Both the position numbers and the translations under genes were made by a program. From NCBI GenBank assembly GCA_040752025.1, contig JBFMFR010000011.1, positions 62,001-126,000 on the forward strand: a DNA stretch of 64,000 nt, written 5' to 3'. The notes below the pieces were generated by a model. That model had not been told where the DNA came from and made no database searches. It saw only the letters and a list, made by a program, of their open reading frames with translations. This document shows positions 57,009 to 64,000 of the stretch, one piece after another. Every line of letters begins with the position of its first letter. The stretch's first letter is position 1. This DNA is from JBFMFR01 sp040752025. GTDB lineage: Bacteria; Chloroflexota; Anaerolineae; Anaerolineales; UBA4823.

Positions 57009-59933
57009 TCAGATCAGGTGCAAGTCGCGCGCCTTGGCAACCGCCTCAGCACGATGGTGCGCATCCAGCCTGGCGTAGATGCTCTTCAAGTGCGAGCGGA
57101 TGGTGCTGACCGCCACAAACAAACGGTCGGCGATCTCTTGCGTGGTCAGGCTGGAGTCCAGCAGGCGCAGCACTTCCATTTCGCGTTCGCTCAATGGTTC
57201 AACAGCCGCGCTCATGGCAAACTGCGTTTGGATAGCCCGCACCTGCGAGGGGAGCGCCGGGGCAGCGGCGAACAGGAAGTTCGCTGCCGCGCCAGCTTCC
57301 AACGCAGACAACAGCCGCCCGGCATAAGCGCTGCACACGTTATGCTGGATGGCCCTGCGCAGCAATTGTTCCAGCGCCTGCGCTGCAGAGCCTGGACTCC
57401 CGCCAGCCTCACCATATGCTGTATGACCATAAACAAAGCCCGTACGCGCGACATCCAGGATAGTGCGCACAAAATTGCCCGGTTCAGCCAGCGCCAGCAT
57501 GTGCTCGAAGACGCCTTGCGCCTGGTCAACCTGGCCCAAATCCAGCAGCGCTTGAGAGCGCAAGAGTTCGACTTCGACGAGCATCTTGACCCGCCCCTGT
57601 TCTTCTAACCAGGGCAGCATCGGGTCTAAAAGTTCCAAGGCATCTTCTGGATCACCGACTGTTATTTCGACCCAGGCCTGGAAGATACGTTCGTATTTGC
57701 GCAGGCGCTGGTCAATATCGTAACCAACGAGATCGCCCACGTGCGCAGGCTCCTGCAAGGGGAGCCTGGCGGTGGATACCTCCTGCAAATAACGCTCAGC
57801 GGCAGATAAATCTCCCTGTCTGAACAAAACCTGGGCGCCGATGAAATCCACGACGCGGTCATCCAGTTCCGTAGCATCGAAGGCGCGTGCTAACTGCCTG
57901 GCCTGCTCCAGGCAGCGCTGAACACCCGGAGCATCACTCTGGGCCTGGCAGCACAACGCAAAAGAAGTGTAGCCCTCGATAGCGGCAAATTCACGCCAGG
58001 CCTGCACCAGCTCTATGCCACGTTCCAAATACCTGGAAGCCTGCTGCAGTTCATTCCATTCCATGTGCAGTTGTCCCAGGCCAATCAACGCCAGGCCCGC
58101 CACAGGCGCCAGCTCTCCCTGTGGGCCAACAGACAGGTCCAGGGCCTGCTGGAACAAAGCCTGGGATTGGTAAAGCTGCCCCTGGGCCATGCGCACATCA
58201 GCCAACTGGCACAGAGTCCCGATCATGACCAGCGGCTGGTCAGCCACTTTCGCTGTGCGAATCAAGGCCTCAACCGCCGCCCCGCGCTGGTGTAAATCCT
58301 CAATGGTCAACTGACCGATGAAAGAAACCCAGACAGCCAGGTTGTAGAAAAACCCCGAGCGTTCAGGGAGTTCTTCCAGCGCCTGGCGCGCCAGCCTCTC
58401 TGCCGAAAGGAAATCTGCAACAAAGACCGCCTTATAAGCTCGCAGCGCCTTCACTTCAGCCGCTACGTTGGGATGATGCGTCAGCCTGTCCAGGTGCGCT
58501 TCCAGGAGTTCCTCCGGCTGGCCGAAAATGGTCAGGCTGGCGACATAAACCAGATCCAGCCGCGGCCGGGCGCGTAAACAGTCCTCCGGTAAAGAACGGA
58601 CCCAGCGGATCAACGTGTTCGATTCTCCGCGGTTGAGCAGGGTCTGTGCAATTTGCTCGATGAGCGCCGCGGCGTGCTCGAAGTCGCCGGCTGCCAGGGC
58701 GTGTTCGACAGCCTCGGCGCGCATGTCGTGCTGCTCGAACCAGGCAGCCGCCTGCCCGTGCAGGCGCACGGCCGCCTGGGGAGCCTGCTGAGACAGGCGT
58801 TTACGCAGCAGGTCGGCAAACAGGCGGTGGTAACGGTACCACTCGCGGCGGTCATCCAGGGGCAGCAGGAACAGGTTGGCGCGCTCCAGATACTCCAGCA
58901 CCTGCTGGCCGGTTTCCAGGGCCGGCGCCTCGCCCTGGATCGCCAGGCGTTCAATCATTTCTCGATCCTCAACCGCGCGGCTGCTCTCAAGCGCATCACA
59001 CAGCGGGCCGCTCAGTCGCTCCAGAATGGAAGTCTTCAGCAAGAAACTCTGCACGCTTTCAGGTTGGCGTCCCAACACCTCTTCGACCAGGTAATCCAGG
59101 ATGTAACGGTTGCTGCCGGTGAAGGCCTGGATAAAAGCGGAACGGCGGCTGCGCTCACGCTCCGAAGTTCCCTCGGCCTGTTCCTGGCGAGTGCGCCCTG
59201 GGAAATTCTGCAAAGCCAGCGCCGCCATTTGCAGCCCTGCCGCCCATCCCTCGGTCCGTTCTGCCAGGCCAGCCACCTCGGAGATACTCAGGTTCAGGCC
59301 TAAGGCTTGATTCAGCAGCGCCGTCGCCTCTTCAACCGAAAAGCGCAGGTCCGAGATACGCACTTCGGCAAGCTGGCCGCGCGCCCGCAGGCGCGCCAGG
59401 GGCAGCGGCGGGTCGGAGCGCGTCGCCAGGATCAAATGCATCTGCGCAGGGGCATGTTCCAGCAAGTTGGTGATGAAATCCAGGACAACCTGCTCAGAGA
59501 TCAAGTGAAAATCATCCAGGATGAGCACAAAAGGACTGGCATTGGCCTGCAAGCAATTGATAAGCTGCACGATGAGCTTGTCCAGCGAGCGCGGCTCGCC
59601 GGGCCGGGCATACGCCGCCAGCGCCTGCCCCACGGCAAAACGCTCCCCGAGCGTGGGGACCACCTTTTGCAGCGCCGCCAGGAAATAAGCCAGGAAACGC
59701 GCCGGGTCGTTATCGCTTTCGTCCAAAGAAACCCAGGCAAGCGCATATCCGCAAGATTTGGCCCAATTCCCCAACAAGGTAGTCTTGCCATAACCAGCGG
59801 GCGCCGAAACCAGGGTCAGCCGGCGCGCCAGGCCCTGGTCCAGCAAAGCCTGCAAGCGCGCCCGCATCACCAGCCCCGGGCGCAGCACGGGGAGAATCAA
59901 TTTGGTGTGCAGCAGTTGGATCGCTTCAGGCAT
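57009..59933 (-). CDS. MalT-type (LAL) LuxR-family ATP-dependent regulator
   Basis: A 974-residue regulator. The N-terminal STAND-type ATPase has Walker A SAPAGYGKTTLL near 43, Walker B F-V-L-I-L-D-D-F-H near 140 and A-T-R-S-D-P-P-L-P-L-A-R-L-R-A near 178. TPR-like helices fill the middle. The C-terminal LuxR HTH is L-S-E-R-E-M-E-V-L-R-L-L-D-S-S-L-T-T-Q-E-I-A and V-S-T-I-R-S-H-L-K-S-I-Y. Such proteins bind a ligand and ATP before activating transcription. It sits directly upstream of, and on the same strand as, the dikinase-like/MFS operon and is the obvious candidate regulator. A hairpin repeat lies at 57265 in the linker before the HTH. Confidence 0.94.
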   Translation of the reverse strand: MPEAIQLLHTKLILPVLRPGLVMRARLQALLDQGLARRLTLVSAPAGYGKTTLLGNWAKSCGYALAWVSLDESDNDPARFLAYFLAALQKVVPTLGERFAVGQALAAYARPGEPRSLDKLIVQLINCLQANASPFVLILDDFHLISEQVVLDFITNLLEHAPAQMHLILATRSDPPLPLARLRARGQLAEVRISDLRFSVEEATALLNQALGLNLSISEVAGLAERTEGWAAGLQMAALALQNFPGRTRQEQAEGTSERERSRRSAFIQAFTGSNRYILDYLVEEVLGRQPESVQSFLLKTSILERLSGPLCDALESSRAVEDREMIERLAIQGEAPALETGQQVLEYLERANLFLLPLDDRREWYRYHRLFADLLRKRLSQQAPQAAVRLHGQAAAWFEQHDMRAEAVEHALAAGDFEHAAALIEQIAQTLLNRGESNTLIRWVRSLPEDCLRARPRLDLVYVASLTIFGQPEELLEAHLDRLTHHPNVAAEVKALRAYKAVFVADFLSAERLARQALEELPERSGFFYNLAVWVSFIGQLTIEDLHQRGAAVEALIRTAKVADQPLVMIGTLCQLADVRMAQGQLYQSQALFQQALDLSVGPQGELAPVAGLALIGLGQLHMEWNELQQASRYLERGIELVQAWREFAAIEGYTSFALCCQAQSDAPGVQRCLEQARQLARAFDATELDDRVVDFIGAQVLFRQGDLSAAERYLQEVSTARLPLQEPAHVGDLVGYDIDQRLRKYERIFQAWVEITVGDPEDALELLDPMLPWLEEQGRVKMLVEVELLRSQALLDLGQVDQAQGVFEHMLALAEPGNFVRTILDVARTGFVYGHTAYGEAGGSPGSAAQALEQLLRRAIQHNVCSAYAGRLLSALEAGAAANFLFAAAPALPSQVRAIQTQFAMSAAVEPLSEREMEVLRLLDSSLTTQEIADRLFVAVSTIRSHLKSIYARLDAHHRAEAVAKARDLHLI
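57265..57287. repeat. Hairpin repeat variant (stem CGAAC, loop AGGAA)
   Basis: CGAAC-AGGAA-GTTCG (57269-57283), extended outward by imperfect pairing, in frame in the interdomain linker of the LuxR-type regulator. Confidence 0.55.
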
Positions 59934-59947
59934 ACGTCACTTTCGAC

Positions 59948-60043
59948 GAGAAACCGGGTTTTTCATCGCTCCGGCGGGGAGATATTGCCAACCTGGCGCA
60001 ATTTTTGCGAGGTATTCTTGCAAATCAAAAACCCGGTTTCTTT
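59948..60043. repeat. 96-bp MITE-like palindromic element, copy B
   Basis: The ends GAGAAACCGGGTTTTTC and CAAAAACCCGGTTTCTTT form a near-perfect terminal inverted repeat. It aligns with copy A at 51562. It fills the first third of the 337-base gap between the LuxR-type gene and the glycosylase gene; the remainder holds only a candidate promoter. Confidence 0.75.
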
Positions 60044-60221
60044 AAATCCAGGCATTGCAGATTATACTCAATATCCGCGCACTTGAAACGAGCAGGTTTC
60101 AACCCGTCAGGGCTTTAATGATCCGTTCCCAAAATCCGCTGATCGGTTTCCTCCGTCCATACAACCTGCCTCTGACCCATACAAAATACATAGCACAATC
60201 GTTCTTTTTTAGAGATCAACG

Positions 60222-60230
60222 TGGTAAAAT
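60222..60230 (+). promoter_or_regulatory. Extended -10 box of the glycosylase gene
   Basis: TGGTAAAAT is a TGN-extended -10 box 41 bases before the ATG at 60271. Confidence 0.4.
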
Positions 60231-60270
60231 AATCCCGCCCAGCCAAATTCACGAAGGGAACACACCCGCC

Positions 60271-61560
60271 ATGCAGCAGTTACGCCCTGTAGAAATCAGC
60301 AAAGTCACCGCCCGACGCTTCATCCTCGGGCGCCAGGGATTGTGGCCCGGCCGGCGTTGGGCCGGGTTGGAAGGCAGCGCCCAGGCCCTGCACAACATGC
60401 AAGCCCTGCAACTGGACCCGCTCAACGTGGTCGCCCGCAGCCAGGACATCGCCCTGTACGGGCGGGTGCTGGATTACCGCCCAGAGTACCTGGATCAGGT
60501 CGCTTACCAGCAGCGCCAGTTCTTCGATTACGGCGCCAGCCTGTTCATCTACCCCATGCACGAGCTGCCCTACTGGCACGCGCACATGCAGCGCTGGCAG
60601 GATGTGCCGCGCTGGGCCGGGTTCGCTGCTGAGAATCCCCAGCTTCTTGAGCAGGTGCGCGCCGAGCTGCGCGCCCGCGGCCCGTTGGGCAACCGCGACT
60701 TCGACGGCAGCCAGCGCGTCAACAGCTATCGTGGGCGCAAAGACACCGCCCTGGCGCTGTTTTACCTGTGGCTGACCGGCGAGTTGATGATCCACCACCG
60801 GGAACGCTTCGAGCGCGTGTATTCCTTCCGCGATGAGATCGCCCCGCCCGCTCACAATCATGCTGCCTCGCAGGCGGAAACGGAGGCCTACTTCGCCCGC
60901 AAAACCTGCGCCTTCCTGGGCCTGGTGCGAGCCGTCGAGTGGAAGAACAGCTTTGCCGATTACATCCACCAGAAAGTCAGCCTGGAAACGGCGCGCCAGC
61001 GGTTGGAACAGTTGCAAGAGGAGCATGTAATTGCGCCGGTGCAGGTAGCCGGTGATAAAGAGCTGCGCTACGCCCTGCACAGCGACCTGGAGGATTTGCA
61101 CACCCTGGAAGCCGGGGGAATCCCCCCTGCCTGGCGCCCGCTGGGCCCGACCACCCAGGACGAAGCCGTACTCCTGGCTCCCTTGGAGATCGCCAGCGCC
61201 CGCGGGCGGGCCAGGTGGCTGTTCGACTTCGATTACGTCTGGGAAGTCTACAAGCCGGCCGCCCAGCGGCGCTGGGGTTACTACACCCTGCCGGTCCTGT
61301 ACGGCGACCGCCTGGTGGCGCGCCTGGACCCCCGCCTGGAGCGCAAAAGCATGACCCTGCAAATCCTGGGCTTCTGGTTAGAAGCGGATGCACCGGCTTC
61401 CGACCCGGCCTTCGCCGCCGCCCTAGGGCGCGCCCTGGGTCGCGGCCTGGCGCGCTTCGCCCGTTTCGTCAAAGCGCAGCAGGTGGATATGCAGGCCATC
61501 CAGCCCGCCGAGCTGCAAGCCGGGGTGCAAGCCGCCTTCGATCGAGATTTCTCGTCCTGA
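60271..61560 (+). CDS. Winged-helix HTH_42 protein, YcaQ-like DNA glycosylase family
   Basis: The ATG at 60271 (MQQLRPVEISK) is chosen because the longer frame covers the promoter region; this gives 429 residues. The order of blocks is that of the YcaQ/AZL family: an N-terminal A-R-R-F-I-L-G-R-Q-G-L, MQALQLDPLNVVARSQD near 45-61 holding a Q-hydrophobic-D motif, Y-P-M-H-E-L-P-Y-W-H near 98, a middle winged-helix part, and a C-terminal beta region (A-P-L-E-I, F-D-F-D-Y-V-W-E-V-Y). Characterised relatives excise bulky or cross-linked alkylpurines. The role in interstrand crosslink repair is by family. It appears monocistronic. Confidence 0.88.
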   Translation: MQQLRPVEISKVTARRFILGRQGLWPGRRWAGLEGSAQALHNMQALQLDPLNVVARSQDIALYGRVLDYRPEYLDQVAYQQRQFFDYGASLFIYPMHELPYWHAHMQRWQDVPRWAGFAAENPQLLEQVRAELRARGPLGNRDFDGSQRVNSYRGRKDTALALFYLWLTGELMIHHRERFERVYSFRDEIAPPAHNHAASQAETEAYFARKTCAFLGLVRAVEWKNSFADYIHQKVSLETARQRLEQLQEEHVIAPVQVAGDKELRYALHSDLEDLHTLEAGGIPPAWRPLGPTTQDEAVLLAPLEIASARGRARWLFDFDYVWEVYKPAAQRRWGYYTLPVLYGDRLVARLDPRLERKSMTLQILGFWLEADAPASDPAFAAALGRALGRGLARFARFVKAQQVDMQAIQPAELQAGVQAAFDRDFSS

Positions 61561-61567
61561 TCTTTCT

Positions 61568-61734
61568 CGTAAGAGGCCCCATTGACTGACAGATTTTATT
61601 TCACCACGAAGAACACCAAGAACACAAAGATTTTTCGAAAAAACTCCGTGGTTTCTCTGTGGTCTCCGTGTTAGATGCGCAGATCAGGCCCTCCGCAGTT
61701 GATTTGTCAGCCAAACAGCGTAAGAGGCCCAATT
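61568..61734. repeat. Inverted-repeat element flanked by 16-bp direct repeats
   Basis: CGTAAGAGGCCCCATT (61568-61583) and CGTAAGAGGCCCAATT (61719-61734) match at 15 of 16 bases. Between them, at 61594-61673, is a degenerate inverted repeat: TTTCACCACGAAGAACACC and AACACAAAGA on one side, CTCCGTGGTTTCTCTGTGG on the other. It resembles the CACCACGAAG-type repeats found in many environmental genomes. Confidence 0.6.
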
Positions 61735-61738
61735 CCGG

Positions 61739-61744
61739 TATAAT
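61739..61744 (+). promoter_or_regulatory. TATAAT -10 box of the protein kinase gene
   Basis: CGGTATAAT lies 37 bases before the ATG at 61781; the -35 region overlaps the second direct repeat and is poor. Confidence 0.45.
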
Positions 61745-61780
61745 AAACCGGAACAAAACTGTGCGCGGGAGGTGCACAGC

Positions 61781-63349
61781 ATGCCCCTTTCCTCTGGGTA
61801 CATCCTCAATAACCGCTACCGCATCGTCAAGCTGCTCGGTCAGGGCGGCTTCGGGGCGGTGTACCGGGCCTGGGATACCAACCTGGAGCGACCGCGCGCC
61901 CTCAAAGAGAACCTGGAAACCTCCCCGGAAGCCCAGCGCCAGTTCAAGCGCGAAGCCCAGATCCTGACCGACCTGACCCACCCCAACCTGCCCAAGGTGA
62001 TGGACTACTTCGTCCTGCCGGGCCAGGGCCAGTACCTGGTGATGGAATTCGTCGAGGGGGAAGACCTGGAATCCGTGCTCGAGCGCACCAGCGGGCCGCT
62101 GCCCGAGGCCCAGGTGCGGGTTTGGGCCGAGCAGGTCTGTTCGGCGCTCAGCTATCTGCACTCGCGCCAGCCCGCCATCATCCACCGCGACATCAAGCCG
62201 GCCAATATTCGCATCACGCCCGAGAACCAGGCCATGCTGGTCGATTTCGGCATCGCCAAGGCCTACGACCCGCACAGCAGCACCACCGCCGGGGCGCGCG
62301 CCGTGACGCCCGGCTACGCCCCTCACGAGCAGTACGGGCAGGGCCGCACCGACGCCCGCACGGACATCTACGCCCTGGGGGCCACGCTCTACCACCTGCT
62401 GACCGGGCGGCAGCCCGCCGAAAGCATCCAGCGCATGATCCACGACCCGCTGCCGCCCGCAGAGCGCCTCAACCCCTCCCTGTCGCCCGGCATGGCGGCT
62501 GCCATCCGGCGGGCGATGCAGGTCGACCCCGACCGGCGCTTCCAGAGCGCGGCGGAACTGCGCGCAGCCCTGCAAGCTGGAGCGGGGGGCCAGCCCGTAG
62601 TCCACGCGCCTGCGCCTGTAGCTGCACGCGCAGCCGCCCCTGCCGCCGTAGCTCCTCCAACACCCGTTGCCAGGCGCAAACCACCCGCCAGGCGCAGCCA
62701 TGTCGTGCCAGGCCTGGTATTGGCTGGTACGTTGCTGGTAATCCTGGCCATCGGTTTGGTGCTGGGAGCCAGCTACCTGGGCATTTTCGGGTCAGGAAAT
62801 ACCCCGAGTCCAACACGGACATTGCCGGAAGCGATTCTGACCTCTGCAGCGCAAACCGCACAAGCGCGCCTCGACCTGACCAGGGCAGTTCAAACCAGCA
62901 CGCCGGCCCTGGCGCAAACGACGCCCTCCACCTTGACGCCCTGGCCGACCAACACCGGCGCCAGCAATTGTGATCTGGCTGCCTCCGGCAGCCCGGTGGA
63001 CGTCACCATCCCCGATGGCACGATCATGCTCCCTGGGCAGCAGTTCGTCAAGGTTTGGCGCATCCGCAACGCCGGCGCCTGTACCTGGTCAACAGATTAT
63101 TGGTGGATCTTCGTATCCGGGGAATCCATGGACGCCCCCGCCAGAGTGCCGCTGCCGAAAAGCGTGGCGCCAGGCGAGTCGGTGGATATCTCTGTAACTT
63201 TAACCGCCCCAAGAGAACCCGGCGTTTACCGGGGTTATTGGGAACTGCGTAACGCATCCGGGGTGATTTTCGGCTTTGGCCCTGATGGCATGTCAGCGGC
63301 TTGGGTGTCGATCCAGGTGGTTGCAGCTACACCCACGCGTCCAAAGTAA
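61781..63349 (+). CDS. Membrane Ser/Thr protein kinase with NBR1-like Ig ectodomain
   Basis: The ATG at 61781 follows GGGAGG with an 8-base spacer; 522 residues. The kinase domain (about 8-265) has the Gly loop GQGGFGAVY, Lys in R-A-L-K-E-N, catalytic IIHRDIKPANI, D-F-G-I-A-K, and A-P-H-E-Q-Y-G in place of APE. An Ala/Pro/Arg-rich linker and one membrane helix (about 312-335) lead to a Thr/Pro-rich stalk and an extracellular NBR1-type Ig domain (VWRIRNAGACTWSTDYWW near 427). The protein probably senses something outside and phosphorylates cytosolic targets. The kinase fold appears complete. Confidence 0.93.
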   Translation: MPLSSGYILNNRYRIVKLLGQGGFGAVYRAWDTNLERPRALKENLETSPEAQRQFKREAQILTDLTHPNLPKVMDYFVLPGQGQYLVMEFVEGEDLESVLERTSGPLPEAQVRVWAEQVCSALSYLHSRQPAIIHRDIKPANIRITPENQAMLVDFGIAKAYDPHSSTTAGARAVTPGYAPHEQYGQGRTDARTDIYALGATLYHLLTGRQPAESIQRMIHDPLPPAERLNPSLSPGMAAAIRRAMQVDPDRRFQSAAELRAALQAGAGGQPVVHAPAPVAARAAAPAAVAPPTPVARRKPPARRSHVVPGLVLAGTLLVILAIGLVLGASYLGIFGSGNTPSPTRTLPEAILTSAAQTAQARLDLTRAVQTSTPALAQTTPSTLTPWPTNTGASNCDLAASGSPVDVTIPDGTIMLPGQQFVKVWRIRNAGACTWSTDYWWIFVSGESMDAPARVPLPKSVAPGESVDISVTLTAPREPGVYRGYWELRNASGVIFGFGPDGMSAAWVSIQVVAATPTRPK

Positions 63350-63424
63350 CAAGTTGTGGCTGCGCGCCATCCGGCGCAAAGCGGAGCGCGGGAATTAGCC
63401 GCGGCGCAACAGAGTAGCCTCACG

Positions 63425-64000
63425 CTACTGGATGGCCCCGCTCCACTCGACGCGCTCCAGCGTGCACGGGGCGCGGTTAGGCACTTCCAGCCCGGGCAGG
63501 ACGAACCAGCCGGTGACCGTGCGGGCCGTGCTGAACCAGCCGTAGAACTCCAGCGTGCCGAAGCGCGTGGGGAAGCCGTATTCGTTGATCGGGATCTGGT
63601 AAGGCACCAGCAGGCGCACATCCTCGCCCAGGCGCTTGCCGTCCTTGCAGCGCGTGGCGCGGCGGATGACGATCTTCATATCCTGCACCCACTGGCCATC
63701 CGGCGAGATATTGAAGGTCAGGATGCCGTCGGTGAACTCGCCGCGCCAGCTCGACCCGGGGATGGCGCTGATGCGCGTCGGCGTGAGCGTCTCGGTGATC
63801 GTGGGGCTCAGGCTGGGCGTGGGCGTCTCGGTTGGGGTAGATGTCAGCGTCGGCGTGACCGTCGGCGTGCGCGACAGGCGCAGCGTGGGCGTATTGCTCG
63901 GCGCCGGGGTCTGGCTGGGGACAGGCGTGGGATTGGGAGCGGGGAAGAGGCGCCCGCAGCCGGCCAATAGCACAGCGGCCAGCCCCAGGCAAATCAGGCG
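63425..64000 (-). CDS. PT-rich lipoprotein, 5' end cut by window edge
   Basis: The frame is open to base 64000, where it encodes a hydrophobic signal segment (L-I-C-L-G-L-A-A-V) running into the lipobox L-L-A-G-C, so the true start is just outside the window. A long Pro/Thr/Ser-rich stalk (about 55 residues) leads to a C-terminal domain of about 110 residues (W-R-G-E-F-T-D-G-I-L-T-F-N-I-S, later R-T-V-T-G-W-F-V-L-P-G) that I do not recognise. It should be a surface lipoprotein. It converges with the kinase gene across a 75-base GC-rich gap. Confidence 0.75.
   Translation of the reverse strand, partial: RLICLGLAAVLLAGCGRLFPAPNPTPVPSQTPAPSNTPTLRLSRTPTVTPTLTSTPTETPTPSLSPTITETLTPTRISAIPGSSWRGEFTDGILTFNISPDGQWVQDMKIVIRRATRCKDGKRLGEDVRLLVPYQIPINEYGFPTRFGTLEFYGWFSTARTVTGWFVLPGLEVPNRAPCTLERVEWSGAIQ

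Noticed and set aside
60280..61362. A 360-codon minus-strand frame opposite the glycosylase gene
   Set aside because: It has no recognisable domain; the plus-strand frame matches the YcaQ family along its whole length.
61601..62701. A 366-codon minus-strand frame opposite the kinase gene
   Set aside because: It would begin in non-coding repeat DNA and shows no motif; the kinase is certain.
1..64000. tRNA, rRNA, integrase or transposase genes
   Set aside because: Gaps were read on both strands; no cloverleaf with anticodon arm, no rRNA-like block and no transposase motif was found.

Overview
The window looks like a chromosomal segment of a GC-rich bacterium, most likely a member of the Chloroflexota (Anaerolineae-like). 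The signs are a Ser/Thr kinase with an NBR1-type Ig ectodomain behind a Pro/Thr linker, a MalT-type LuxR regulator, PT-rich lipoproteins, a secreted FG-GAP protein ending in an aromatic FPLVYH tail, and fused ABC permeases. This taxonomic call is an inference from gene style, not from a marker gene. No rRNA, tRNA, CRISPR array, prophage or transposase gene was seen. The genes are packed and the gaps are short.

Layout. 1-5.4 kb: a truncated sialidase-like membrane protein, a fatty-acyl-AMP ligase, rmlC, a YceI protein and a Nudix hydrolase. 5.4-8.7 kb: a lipid kinase with a small Cys/His protein, and an IolE-like isomerase with a Gfo/Idh/MocA oxidoreductase. 8.7-15.5 kb: a PadR-led FecCD-type ABC uptake operon with an NTPase, divergent from a YqeC-MocA molybdenum-cofactor fusion and an MFS exporter.

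15.7-35.0 kb is the centrepiece. Six same-strand genes, overlapping or closely spaced, appear to form one cyclic-nucleotide operon: an HD/cNMP protein, an NTT-like transporter with HEAT repeats and a cNMP domain, an HD/cNMP/HAMP-like protein, a class III cyclase fused to an ATPase, TPRs and an ABC solute-binding domain, a giant secreted 14-repeat FG-GAP protein, and a double-cNMP patatin phospholipase. The operon ends at a strong terminator. My reading is that the cyclase chimera makes the nucleotide, the cNMP domains read it, and transport and lipid hydrolysis are outputs.

35.2-40.5 kb is a trehalose-type operon (GH63-like hydrolase, OtsA, GT4, OtsB). 40.6-42.2 kb holds two receiver-like proteins with Ser at the phospho-Asp site and a DksA/TraR zinc protein. 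42.3-45.6 kb holds an alpha/beta hydrolase and a hydrolase-AMP ligase fusion. 45.8-48.5 kb is a LacI-controlled sugar operon behind a 40-bp perfect palindrome. 48.7-56.9 kb carries a DppB-DppC fusion permease, a phytol-kinase-like protein, and an operon of a small protein, a rifampicin-phosphotransferase-like enzyme and an MFS transporter. 57-64 kb has a MalT-like regulator, a YcaQ-type DNA glycosylase, the kinase and a truncated lipoprotein.

Overlaid on this are two families of small palindromic repeats. One is a 17-bp hairpin (stem CGRRAC/GTYYCG, loop TTCCT) present about nine times, mostly in frame inside genes and with compensatory stem changes. The other is a roughly 96-bp element with GAGAAA...TTTCTC-type ends, with two full copies and two shortened ones.
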